DNA of 64,000 nucleotides from Rhytidiadelphus loreus. Lineage: Eukaryota; Streptophyta; Bryopsida; Hypnales; Hylocomiaceae. Positions 47,560-59,409 of the stretch are shown here, piece after piece; within the stretch, counting starts at the first letter, position 1, and every line of letters starts with the position of its first letter. A program made the translations under genes and the position numbers. The DNA lies in NCBI GenBank assembly GCA_947034895.1, contig OX344765.1, positions 29,579,001 through 29,643,000 of the forward strand, in the 5' to 3' direction. Under the pieces are notes generated by a model. It saw only the letters and a program-made list of their open reading frames with translations. It had not been told where the DNA came from and searched no databases.

Positions 47560-49450
47560 CCCATCTCATATGGACACCAAATGTCGGGTAGAGAGGAGTA
47601 CGCTTAGGGAACACACGGGGTGTCTGGCTGCAGGTTGTGAGTGTAGATGAAAGGCAAGTAACAAAACTTGAATCTTCACTTAATCTTCTCTTCAATCTTT
47701 GCTTGATCTTCACTTCAATCTTCCGTTGACCTATCCTGTGGTGATTCTATAGGGAAAAGGGTAAGGGTGTGTGATAAGAAACAAGGCCTCGGACAGGTAA
47801 AACGGGACGGCCAAACCACGAGCTGACCGTTCGAAAGATTGGCTTCTAAATTTCAAACCCACGGTGACTAGGAAGCACCTTTCACTGGTGGGAACAACAA
47901 ATAAGATCATCCATGCAGAAATTGAATTGCAACTAGCCTCCAAAACCGGCTGGAAATAACAGAAATGAAAACGAACCACAAGCCACAACACACTGGAGAC
48001 CCTCAAAGCTCTTCAAATCTTCATCTTCAAGTCTTTAAGCCTTCACATCTTCAAAAATATCTTCAAAACTCCAAAGGAACTCCAACTTCACCCTCAAACT
48101 ATCTAAACTCCACTCAAAAAAAGAAGGCAGCAGACCTTCCTATGCTTCCACACTCATAACTTTGCTTTTTCTTCTTCAAATTAAAAGATTGATAGCTTTT
48201 CTAAGAGCTAACAAAATTTACTATCACTCATGAAACTTTCAAGTCAATCCAAAATTCTGTCCAACTTCTATGACCTCTCAAAGTTTTGGTCCATAGATGA
48301 TAAAAACAAGAGACTCTCTCACCTTCCCACATTCACAACTCACTCATAAATGATCCAAATTGAATGAATGATAGCTTTATGGAAAGTTAACAACATTTAC
48401 TACACTCCATCAAAGTTTCATTTCAAACAAAAGATCTATCCGTTTCTATTGTCGGTCAAAGTCTAATCCCTCTTCATAGGAGGCAACAGACCTCCCTCCA
48501 CTCAAACAAGCACAAATCTCAACTCACAACTTCAAATAAAGCAAAAGAGAATAATTTGAAAAGCTAATAGTATAATAAATAACCCCTCTAATTTTCATTA
48601 CCAAATTGCAAAAACCCAATACACGATGAGCTTCCAAATACTCGGTTCCCCCAAAACAACATTGGGAGAGAAGATGAATAGTGTCCATCTTTTCCTCCCC
48701 TTTTGCAACACTTTTTCCCCCACAACAATAAGTGTACATCAGCCCTTAATTCCCTCCTAAAGCCAACCTACACCTAATGGCCTTCATATTTGGCCCCACA
48801 TCTATATCTTTATCTTTAACTTAGAAGGAAAATCACTTCAAAGTCCAAACTACCATTTTTCCTTCTACAACTACAACCAAACAAAATAATTTCAACAAAA
48901 TACTTCAAATATGGATTGAAGTACTAACATCAAATCAATGACTATTAGAGGTAAAAAAATAGAATTCCAAGGCTAATTTTACTCCATCTGCAAAAACTTG
49001 AGAATGCGCTTGATAGTCGCAGCGATGTAATCAACACGACCCGCCTTCGTTAAAGGATTCACTGGCCCTTCTAATCAACAATGGTGACCACGACTCCCTT
49101 CAATAGGCTTCATCATGCAGTAATACTAATCGACATTGAGACCTTCGAAACATCCTTCAAATGTCACATCTCAGATGTCGAGCTCAACACATCCAACCTG
49201 CAACAAAATCACCAGTGCCCGAGCGTCACGTTGAAGATTCCCGTGCCATCGCTGCTCCACACGAGGTTGCTTTGGCGGTCGAGAAGGCCCAACTTCTTCT
49301 TGTGGACGCTCATGCGGAGGCGCAAGACTTAACGACAAAAGAGGTTGATCTGGTAGTTGTGACAATGAAAATTCAAATCCAGGCTCCGATTCTTCTTTTT
49401 CCTCTTGGGACTCTGAAAAAACCCTCTAATTCAACATTCTGACTATAAAG
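47560..49450. other. Interrupting stretch within the transposase pseudogene
   Basis: The transposase reading stops near 47550 and resumes near 49515. Between them is about 1.9 kb of unrelated DNA, rich in CTTCAA/TCTTCA repeats (47660-48100). It holds degenerate units of about 150-180 bp at 48120-48620 (GGCAGCAGACCTTCC, then GGCAACAGACCTCCC). These resemble the repeat in element F, so an insertion of that family is possible. Termini and a target duplication were not identified. 49020-49440 is less AT-rich and unassigned. Confidence 0.4.
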
Positions 49451-49514
49451 TGAAAAACAAATATCACTAATGGATTTCAATGAAACTCTAAAGCAAAACC
49501 GTCCTTTTAAATAG

Positions 49515-50571
49515 ATGGCATGTACCTCCACGAAACGTCATCTTGAAGTTATTCAACAAAATAGCCCCACCATGAAGCTACTCAATAACACATATTATAA
49601 TATATTTTTATACTATGAACAAATGTACAACATGACAATGAAGGAATTTTGTAGTTGTACTACAATGCGTTCATTCCATGTGTCAGCTATTCAAAAGAGC
49701 GACTGTGACAATATGGGATGGCACATTGCTAGACTACCAAAAACATTTGCAAAGGCATGCTTCGCTCTTTAAGCCCTTACAAAGAAGAAATGCATAGCTC
49801 ATATTGTCCAAAATAACATACCTACAACCACACCAACATATACTAGAATGATGAAGAATTACAAGAAGAACATGAATGAGAGAATGGATTTTTTTTCTGC
49901 AATGACTACATCAAACGATGTGTGAAGGGTACAAAGTGGAAGTGGGTGTTGTTTAAGCCCGCAATTCCTGATATTTGGCCTATGCAAAAAGGGGCACCGC
50001 ATTATCGCAACAAGAGGTATTAGCCTTAGAAGTTGTTGGATTCCAACTTCCTCAACGTGAAGTTATTTCACCTCACAGACTGTTTGGTGTCGAGAAAAAT
50101 ATTCACTTGGTATCTGCTTATTCCATTCTGGTGACACCCGACAATCACCCAACATTATGCTCGGGAAAGGTCATTTGACGGAATCCGAAGGCACCAACGG
50201 TGAAACATGCAAACAATTTGGCTTCGTCTATAACCTTGGATGCTCGGATTAAAAAGGTGACCATGGTTCTACATCCTGATTTTGGTTGCATAATGTGTTT
50301 GGTTTCTAGAGCAGAACTGCGGGCAAAGCAATACATGCTTATAATTTCCTTGTTCCCAAAGTGCACATGTCTTTACTTCAAAGGCATGCAAACAAAGTCT
50401 TTAGGAAAGCACGGTCAGTGGGCAAATTGCAAACATTTTTATTTCATTTTCACTATTATCTGCAACTTGCAATCTACATTATATGGCTTTATTCATGCTC
50501 CAAGTTTCAGTTTCAATGACGTGAAGCAAGTCCTTCTTAGTGGGATCTTGGACCATGTAGACCCTATATAG
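49515..50571 (+). pseudogene. MULE-type transposase pseudogene, C-terminal SWIM part
   Basis: Continuation of the 44823-47470 pseudogene. The frame reads MKEFCSC then GWHIARLPKTFAKA (stop at 49770), continues IPTTTPTYTRMMKNYKK, then by frameshift KWKWVLFKPAIPDIWPMQKG. After another shift it reads REVISPHRLFG to a TGA at 50176, then DARIKKVTMVLHPDFGCIM. CTCLYF followed by GQWANCKHFYFIF matches the C-x-C...C-x-H spacing of a SWIM zinc finger, which follows the DDE core in MULE transposases. Ends with a TAG at 50569-50571. Stops and frameshifts show a dead copy. Confidence 0.65.
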
Positions 50572-51189
50572 GGATAAATTAGTTCTTGATGTTCTTCATG
50601 TGCTTCTAGTTTTTATTATTTAAAAAGTCGTGAGACTAAAAGGGCCACTACTTTCCTAAACCCTAAACCACCAAGTGCACAAGTTACTATATGCTTGGAC
50701 TACTTGTATTATGTATTTTGCTTCATTGGGAAATTGTATCGAATCCTTTGTATTGCCCTTTGCATTTCACAATTTCCCTTATACTTGTTTTCTACAACAC
50801 CCTAATCAATACACTGCAAAATATTTTGGTCTACAAATCAAGTGGTCTATTCTGAGCATTAGTGTAGTGATTCTAAAGAATAGCATGATGAAACAATCAG
50901 CAAAATGATTATATTCTGAACTAGAACCGCCAACAATAATTAATGAACAATGTCCAGTTGTCCTACACGATGATAGGGCACTATGCATCCGTGGTCATAG
51001 GTCCCCTTATAGTAGATGCTTTTGTTTATATATGGAATGGACTCTTCTTCATTGTTGGACATTCATTGGATGTTTGCCAAAACCCAACTATTATCCTCTT
51101 GTACTCTTATAATTAATCCATTTTCACAGGCAATTTCTATCTTTCTTTCATAAATTTCTTTCAGGAAACATTCTAGGTAGCACAATATA
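50572..51189. other. Non-coding stretch
   Basis: No gene recognised. Overlapping frames on opposite strands at 50675-50988 have no motif. Confidence 0.4.
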
Positions 51190-51605
51190 TTTTTATCATC
51201 CACTTTAGCCATTCTCATCCACTTCATTTACTTCATCCATTCATTTCATTCAAGCAGTGTATAGTGTATGCATCCACTTTATCCATCCACCGCCATTATT
51301 TGTCATTCACTTCTACCATCCACCATCATCGATAGTGAAACCACTTTATTATGCACTCTTTCATCCACTTTCTTCAGTTATCATTCTCTCCACTCATCCA
51401 CTTTTATGGATTTTTCATCTACTTTTTTAATATTTCCATCCACTTTCATCCACTCTGAACCTTGCATTCATCCAATTTATTATCGACACTCATCCAAATT
51501 TTCCTCCAAATTTCAAAGAATTTTTTATTTTCCATCAAAATCCCCACTCCCCGCTCATCATTTCCTGCTTCCCGCTCGCCGCTCGCGCGCAAGCACTGCT
51601 CAAGA
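51190..51605 (-). repeat. Dispersed repeat with CATCCA minisatellite, copy 2
   Basis: Reverse complement of the plan at 20780-21190. A GC-rich block (CCCCGCTCATCATTTCCTGC, CCCGCTCGCCGCTCG) is adjacent to many TCATCCACTT-type repeats. The GC-rich end AAGCACTG may be a hAT-like terminus. No target duplication was found. Confidence 0.5.
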
Positions 51606-52029
51606 ATGAGTAGTTGGTAACTTAAAGTCAAAGTTCAAAACTTATAACCAATTGAATTTGGGAAGGTGTTAAAAAGGGTGGATGAAGTTTAGAATAGCCT
51701 CTTCAAGCTTAAACTTCATTAGTCCATAACTTTGACTAAGAAGGTTGGGTAAGAACGAATTTTACCTTTTTGAAAATGGCATAAGCTAATCTTTCATTTA
51801 GGCTAGCTAAATTTAGATGATCTCTTCTTCCTTCAAAATTCACAGTGGCTTAGAAATCAAGTTGTTAATAACAAATTCATTTAGCAAATGATTGGATTTT
51901 AGTGATTGATTCAAGTGAAAGAATAACAAAGAGTTGGAAAAAATTCCATTTCTTGGAAGGCATTAGTGTAGTATAAATTTCACTTAGGAACAAAATCCAA
52001 GGAATAACGTAGTGGTGGTTCTTGAATTT

Positions 52030-54584
52030 GGGGAAAGGTCAAATAGTCTACCGTTTTGTATCTAAGGTCACTTTTACATAGGATTATCACTCAACTTTGT
52101 AAATAAATGTATAAAATTCATTATTAGTGCATTTGTATATGATTTAGTGGTACTCATTGTCCTAACCTATACAAATAACAGTCCAATTTCCATGAAAATA
52201 TCTATAAACTTACAGTCACCGTCTTGCACTAGAATTTCTAATGTCAAATAGTATGGGTATGTCAAATAGTCATGGCTCCTGTTCTATCAACTTAATCAAA
52301 TACACAATACATATATAAATATATTTTAGGTGTTCATAAACACCTTTATAAGTTCTTTAATTATTTTTTTGCTTTAATGGATGTCAATTGGTCTAGTAAT
52401 TATTTTATAAGCCTAATTGCTAAATGCAGGGATGCAAATATCAAAGTCTGTAATTATCAAATTGTCTCAATATGCAGAGCATGCAAAAGTAAGAGTTTGT
52501 CTGTTGATCGTAGGACAGGTCAAATAGTCTTTTCTACCTTTTCTTCAAGCTCTAAAGCTTATGTCAATTGGACCAAGCCCCACAACATACAATTGCAATT
52601 TAAATAGCAAGTGCTCTAATGCTAATTTGTCAAATAGTCAGGTGCCTTGTTAAATGGTAATGGGTCAAATAGTCAATTATCCATTGATCTTTCTACACTA
52701 ACACAATGGACAATTCTCATTTGTAACAAGTTATCAATTTGGCCAAGTTTCCACACAAGGTTAGAATATTAACTACACAAAGATTTTGTACATGGCAAAT
52801 TGTCAAATTGGCCAAGTTCTCACATCAAATCACAATAAGAAGTACACATAAATTCTATTCTATAGCATGAGATTGCGCTCCTTATTCCTGCACTTGTTGT
52901 TCTCACACAACTTGTCAATTAGTCATCTCAATTTAAACACAATAAATTGACCATTTGTCTTACATTAATTTTCATTATAACTGTAAATCATCTTAATATA
53001 AATTTCTCTAGACCATTTGACTACAACAAGAACCAAACACAACCAATTAAGTCAATTAGACATACACAATGTTACTCATAAATCAGACAACTTAATATTC
53101 ATTCACCATCAACTTATTTTATCTAATGGACCAAAAACTGATATTAGAAATCACAGCTAAGGCATAACATTCATATTCCCTTCATAGCTAAAGACCATTT
53201 GACTTCTAACTCCAAACTTACTCATATAACTACATCAAGAAGTATCGATGTTATCTCAGCAAAGACTAATTGACTTGAATTTTAAAGAAGTATTTTCATT
53301 TCCAAACAAATTGGCTAGTAGACTCTTAGCTAAGATCACACCTGGTCCATCACTAGCATCTTAAAGAAACTCAACATTTGTCTAATAGACTCAAATGATC
53401 AAGAATTTAAATTATCACAACACAGGCCGTTACCAATCACTGGCTAATCGACTTTATTATAAATTTTGCCAATCACTAGCTACAGATTAATTGACATGTT
53501 TAGCACCACTCCCTGGCTGCTATCAATAATAATAATTTATTGTCTATTTGACTCAAATACAACATAAATCAGTAATTGGTTAATATGCTTCAATAAACAA
53601 GGTCTCGACGATTTGACTATTGCAAGATAATAATTAATCCGCCAATCTCTGGCTTAACTTGGTTTATAAACTTAATCACCAAAACAAATGAACTTTATAA
53701 ATAGGGAGGTAGACTTTGGACAATTGGACAACTAACTGCAACATAAGAACTTCCATTTCCATTTCAAGCTCAATTCAGTTAGTTTCACGTACCATTTGTT
53801 AATCTTCACCGCTCGCTCAGCCATTGCTCTTGTCGACTTGTCCTCCAGCTCCATCCGCAGACAATTTGACTTTGCTTCGCCTCCAAATCCGTAGCCAGAT
53901 TGCCACACTTCTCTCCAAACTCCGATCTAATCTCAGGATCAAAATACCACTTACTGGCTAATTGACACGCTCTTAAATATAAATACCACACACTGGTATA
54001 AAAGACAAATTGACATACTTATGCAAACATCTTTCTGCTCAAGATTTGACTAAAGCAATTAGACAAAAACAAAAGAAAGAAAAATAAGGAGACAAAGCCA
54101 ATCCCTGGCAACTGCTCCAATGGAAAGAACAACCAAAAACCAATCATTGGTTACAAGAATTGAACACACATAAAGAATAAGAAGAATAGACAATTTATTA
54201 TTTGAAGGAATGCACAAGTACAAAATTGGCAAATGCAAACACTACACACCTGAAAGAGAGCCGAAAAATGAAAGTCGATTAGTCTTTATACATTTTCTTG
54301 ATGTAACTGACTAAAGCTAACTGTCTTGTCCATTTGTCTTGCCGGTTGCAACTACTTAGCTAACTATCTATTTGTCTTTCCGATAACTACATGTCTATTT
54401 GACTTACTTATCACTATATTGCCATTTTACTTAACGTTAGACAGTCTATTTGACTTCTAAAAATGAAAACTTCAAAATTTAATTAAAAAATTCTATCTAC
54501 AACTAGGAATAAGATTAACCACTAAAGATTAAAAATCAGGTTGTGATCACATATTTACCAAAGGTGGGTAAATAAGCACTCACA
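52030..54584 (-). mobile_element. Partial large non-coding element D with dispersed 11-bp motif
   Basis: The plus-strand right end GGTAAATAAGCACTCACA is the reverse complement of a TGTGAGTGCTTATTTACCC terminus like elements B and C, and is followed by AAGAT. Similarity to the element B 5' end extends over about 50 bases, including GGTAAAT and CACAACC. The other end was not found. The body has about 35 copies of a motif close to GTCAAATAGTC or its complement GACTATTTGAC/GACTAATTGAC. Interspersed are (C)AATC(A/T/C)CTGGC words at 53430-54110. No coding region is seen. Confidence 0.5.
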
Positions 54585-54589
54585 AAGAT

Positions 54590-55829
54590 CCTCATACATT
54601 AGAATTGCAGAATAGTTGTCCTAAAACAGAAGAGGAAAAAAGAAAAGTGAAGTTGAAGGATGATTCTGTCATTGCCTTTTAATTATTTGTATCTTGTATC
54701 TTGAAGTTTTATAGAATTTTCCTACTTGTTAGTTTGCACAATTTAGTTGGAGTTTAGAATGTTGTGATTACGGAGTGGTTTTCTGTCTTGTACTCTCTTT
54801 ACTTTCTCATAAATCAATGTTTCATTTCTCGGTGTTCTAAATTGGTGCACTATATGTCAACAGGAATTGAAGTTCAATTCTTTTTCCTCTGAACACGTAG
54901 TGAACCTGAAATTGCAATTCACTATGAAAGTAGCTTGCCATCAAGAATTTAAAGTATCCAACCTCAAGGTCTAGCAAAATGGTTGTGGACTTTATGGAAT
55001 ACTATATGGTGAATTGGTGATCGCTACTTTAAAATGTGAAAACCTTAAAACTTGTGAAGTTTTGACCTACAGATGTTCGTCGTCATTATATATTAAATAT
55101 TGACCTTCATCTAAGGAGCATGCAGGTCCTCCCTAAGTTACACACTACTGTCGACATGTTGACAACCCTCCATGTTTTTCATGTATTCTTTGTAGCTTTA
55201 ACAATCCTAACCTGTTTTGGCTACGAAGAAGTTGTAATGGCATTTTGTTGTGATATGGAGACCGATCTATGGCCCCATGGTCACTCCTCACATTTGAAAA
55301 GCATTGTTAATGTAAATTATTAAGGTCTATCAACTTCTTTCTAAAGTAGCATACAAATGAATCTCTCATTGCATGTGCATCTTCTATTCAATTGTTGTAG
55401 TATGAACCTGAATCCTATCAGAAGCATAGTAACGTTGCATGACGTAAAAGCTTGAACCTCGCATGGTTGAAAATGTAACCTTGATTTTGAATTGAGTATC
55501 AAGTTGCAATAATCACTATAAGAATACTATTATTTTCTAATGGTGGCCCTTTTTTGATAATGGATTGTGACATGTCATCTCACATGAGGATTGGGTGACA
55601 TGGCATATATATGTGATGACATGGCATACCACATCAACTCAATGGTTAACACCAATGATATTGGAGAATGTTTTCAAAGACATCAACTTAAACGTTTGAT
55701 GTTTTTGTTTTGGTCACAATGTTCAACAAAGATGGCATCAACACGGAGGTTAGTACCTAAATCTTTACCCCTTCTCTTATTTCTTTTTACACTAAACATT
55801 AGATTAGAATTTGACTTCTGAATAACAAG
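54590..55829. other. Non-coding stretch
   Basis: No gene recognised. CACTATAAGAA at 55514 looks like a CACTA-type terminus but has no confirmed partner. TGACATG words recur around 55565-55630. Confidence 0.4.
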
Positions 55830-56887
55830 TTAGAATTAGAATTAACTTGTAGTCAATTGAAATATTCAAGTAGTAAATCCAAAAGTAGTTAGAAAATCAC
55901 TGTAGTAGTTAAAAAAATTTTTTACCACAACCATTAAAGAAAACTACCAAAAATTTACCTTAGATGAAAATTAGCAATAAAAGTAGATGAAAAAGTAAAA
56001 GTTACCAAAGAGAATCTTTAAGGAATCCTAGAATCTAAAGGTCAAAGTAGGAGTTAAAAGGTAAAAATAAAAATAACTTTGAAATCCAAGGTAAAAAAGA
56101 ATTACTTATGAATTTTGATAAATTGAACAGTCAAAATTCCTTCATAAATAACATTTACCAAGAAGGTCAAAAATAAGAAGTTTTTACTTTTCAAGGAAGT
56201 AGAAATATAACATTACAAGATAAAACCATTTAACACTAGAAGTCAAAGTAAAACTCAAATCTATCCAACATAATAAGAAAAAATTAAAAAATTATTAATT
56301 AAATAAAAAAAATAGACAAAATATAAGTTAAAGGAAGAATCTTTAAAAGAATGTTTTAAATATTCCAAAATTAATTTTATCCCAAAATTTAAGTGAATAG
56401 TGGAAGAATTAGTGTAGAATGAAGTTTCAATCAAAAGTAGGGTCAATTTGGATGAAAGTCAACTAGACTAGAACATAAAAAATAGAAAATAACCCCAAAA
56501 AATTGCATTTAATTTCAATAGTTAGAACGCTTGCAACTAATGGATGAAGTTTTAGAAGATAATATCAGTGTCAAACTTCATCCGCCATTATCCATTAGAG
56601 AATTAGGTCAAATCTAGATTTCTTTATCATTTTGAAAAAGGAAACCCAAGCTCTATACTTTTTCTTGATTAACAAATATGCAAACTTTAGTTTTGATTGT
56701 TATAATTAAAATCGGCCTTATACACTAATGTGTGCTTTATTTTGAACAAGCAAATATTAAGTGAATCAATTAGGAGTAGGAATTAGAAAGATCCATTGCT
56801 TGGAAGGCTCAATTGGATTACGTGTAGGTTAGGCACCCATTAGGCAATTGTCAACAAATTAGCAAAGGTGGGAATAAAGTGCCCACA
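55830..56887 (-). mobile_element. Partial large non-coding element C
   Basis: The minus strand begins at 56887 with TGTGGGCACTTTATTCCCAC, which can form a GTGGG/CCCAC hairpin. CCTTCCAAGCAATGGATC follows about 100 bases in, as in element B. The far end could not be fixed, and the start given is approximate. No coding region. Confidence 0.5.
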
Positions 56888-57755
56888 ATGTGCAATATAT
56901 ATGAATGTATTTTTTTGAGATACCATGCCCTAAGGTCAAGTGGCAAATCAAAATGACTTAGGTTGGTTCTCATTACCAAGGTTGCACTCTTTAAGCCTAG
57001 CCTACATAAGTACAAAGGTGAGGGCCTTGAAGCCATAAACAAATTCAAATGCAAAGTGCAACCAATTAGTGCTTTACTTATTTAGAGTGACAATTCATTG
57101 AGTGCGATTAGAGTTTCTTTTCTTTTGAGTAAACTAAGGATTGGATAGCATTTGGATTGTATTTGCATATCCACCTTGTCTTGTTGTATATATTCATCAA
57201 ATTGATTGGGATTGCTTTTCATCTCTACCTCATCACTTCTTTCCAAATTGAGTCTATTATATTTACATGCCACTTCTAGAAAAGTGTTGATTGAAGTGAT
57301 AGGTCTTAAGTTTTTAGAATTTAGTCAAAATAACTCAAATAAGTGCTACTAGAGGTCACCTAATTGCAAGAATATCAACCAATAGTTATTGTAATATAGA
57401 ATATAGGTCATAGTGATACATGTTGAAGATAAGTTAAGATCTCGTTTAGTAAGAAAACTATTTCACTTAAGACAAAATAAAAGATAAATGTATTTTAGAT
57501 TAGAATAAAAGTACAAGGTGGTGGAAATATATATAAAACCTCGAGTCAAGATGAAAATGATCTCATCTTCTCTTATCTTTTGCTATTGGCTTTGGATTTG
57601 TATTTCAAATATATTCTTCAAAGTGAATATATTTAATAAAAGCCTTAGTTGAAGGTGACTTTATAATTAGGTGGTTCATACTAGAATATATTTTATATTT
57701 GTTTTAATTTACAAGAGAATTTTAGAAGAATACTAGAATAGATATTGTTCTAATT
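56888..57755. other. AT-rich stretch upstream of the RING pseudogene
   Basis: No gene recognised. ATATATATAAAA near 57527 could be a relic TATA box of the RING pseudogene; unsupported beyond the sequence. Confidence 0.35.
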
Positions 57756-58213
57756 ATGGAGAAAAGTGGTACACCATTATCAACACCACTTGACATATAT
57801 GTTGATGATAGATCAAACCTTTGTCTACATCTAATGGATTGCCACATTTGCATGAAGCCCCAATTGATCCAATTGCAACCTCATGTGGTCACATATTTTG
57901 TTGGCCATGCATCTACTTGTGGCTTCAAAATGAGCCCAAACCTTGTCCAATTTATAGAATCACCTTAACAAGAGAAATGAACATCCTTACTCTTTATGGA
58001 TTTGGAACTAGTGCAAAGCCAACCAACAACATAGTGAGTACTAATGAGGCAACAACTTCAACCAATATCATCCCACCTCGTCCACCAAATCCTGCATGTT
58101 TCATTTGGCTAGACTTGCATCGGGTGATGTTAGAAAAAAATATAGAAAGTTCTAACCGTAATAGAAAAATCGTTGCAGATGTGGTAACTTGGATGATTCA
58201 TAAGTATCAGTGA
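57756..58213 (+). pseudogene. RMA-like RING-finger E3 ubiquitin ligase pseudogene
   Basis: RMA-type proteins are small membrane-anchored RING E3 ubiquitin ligases. The first frame (ATG at 57756) gives a short N-terminus, then C-x2-C as DCHICM (57837-57854). A loss of one base at about 57853 moves the rest to another frame: EAPIDPIATSCGHIFCWPC, then LWLQNEPKPCPIY and LTLYGFG. SCGHIFCWPC followed by a CP-x-C pair and an LYG motif is the RMA pattern. Two defects are visible: the one-base frameshift inside the RING, and loss of the eighth zinc ligand (CPIY instead of CP-x-C). The C-terminus (IPPRPPNPACFIWLDLHR, stop at 58211) lacks the usual hydrophobic anchor. No introns are needed, so it may be a retrocopy, but RMA genes are often intronless anyway. 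Confidence 0.7.
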
Positions 58214-58818
58214 CTTCCTATAGAGTGCCTGTCGACTACAGCGTAACTACGCAAAATGTCCTTCACGACCATGGCACCACAACGGCACAACTACACAATG
58301 ACTTTCAGATCACTAGTAGTAAATACCAACGCTCCACTTTCCATGACTAGTTGATATGAGCACCTAAAAAATAACTAGAAGGTGACTAGTGAAAAACTCC
58401 TGCACAACTGCCGATTTTGAAGTCCTCTTGTGACTTGAGAATGACTAATAAGTGACAGTTGATGTGTCCATCCACGTCAACAAATATGTCAGAGGCCGGA
58501 CTCAAGAATGACTAGTAAATGACTAATGTTCTTTCCATAGCCGACCAATGAGTGACTGCCACGTCGACTAGTGTCAGAGCGTGTGCCCAACAGACGTCCT
58601 ATCCACCTCACCGTCCACATGTATTTCCGTCATCCTTTGTATCATCCCTTGTACATCCAAGGTATATATGGATGGTGATAATACAAACGCAGTCATTTAC
58701 CTAAACGACTTGACCACAATGATTGCAGGAACCTCAAGTCATTTTACAGTCACGGTGAGCACAATGACTTCTTTGTAGTCGTTTATTGAAGTCATTCTGA
58801 TCACCTGTTTCTTATAGT
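58214..58818. other. TGACTAGT-rich stretch, possible CACTA subterminal region
   Basis: Words of the type TGACTAGT, AATGACTA and AGTGACT recur about ten times at 58320-58600. The right end reads GTTTCTTATAGTA, the complement of TACTATAAGAAAC, close to CACTA-type termini. Clustered subterminal motifs are typical of CACTA elements. The left end and target duplication are unresolved. Confidence 0.3.
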
Positions 58819-58828
58819 ATCATCACAT

Positions 58829-59055
58829 TAACAAAGAGAGAGACCTAAGGAGCAATATAACAAAACAAATGAACCAAATGAACTTTGACTTGATGCAAGA
58901 AGCACAGGAGAGTACATTGCGACATTTGGAGGAGAAAAAACAAATGACTTGAACCATAGTAAAGTTGGAATTGCAATTGGCTCAAGCAAATGAACAAATG
59001 AACAAATGACTCAAACTGCAGTAAAGTTAGAATTGCAATTGGCTTGAGCAAATGA
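58829..59055 (+). pseudogene. Coiled-coil coding remnant with internal tandem duplication
   Basis: One frame from about 58829 reads QMNFDLMQEAQESTLRHLEE and continues KLELQLAQANEQMNK, interrupted by TGA codons. The pattern is a coiled coil rich in Q, E and L. Two copies of a block of about 60 bases (with GGAATTGCAATTGGCT and AGAATTGCAATTGGCT) lie at 58941-59055. Such tails occur in many plant proteins, including Myb/SANT-like transposon accessory proteins; no specific family can be assigned. Confidence 0.35.
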
Positions 59056-59409
59056 CTTGTTGCCATTTGGGTGGAGTGATGGACTATGATATAAATGTAT
59101 GTATATTGACTAGCAATGTGTGATATTGTGGTCATCCATAAAGCAAATAAGATCCTTTATGTGAAAAATAACTAAAGGTCTAGAACACCAATTTTGTTAA
59201 GTTTGCATATTCCAAAACTTTAGCATTTAGGATTTGTAGCCTAAAACATAATTCTATATCAACCATGTCTTGATTTTTAGAGCTTTGTGTACATTTGACG
59301 CATAATTTTGCCACCAACACCAAACGGTGTCAATTTAACAAAATAATTGACGATGCAAATTCTTGCAGAGAAGTTATATTACAGTGAATAGATGTTTCAA
59401 GTGAGAGAT
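59056..59409. other. Non-coding stretch
   Basis: No gene or repeat boundary recognised. Confidence 0.45.

Noticed and set aside
54584..56887. Elements C and D as the two LTRs of one minus-strand retrotransposon
   Set aside because: Their similarity is limited to about the first 30 bases and they diverge afterwards, so they are not an LTR pair.
55514..58818. A single 3.3-kb CACTA element spanning the RING pseudogene
   Set aside because: Ends look alike over about 11 bases, but the flanking 3-bp strings differ and subterminal repeats do not match between sides.
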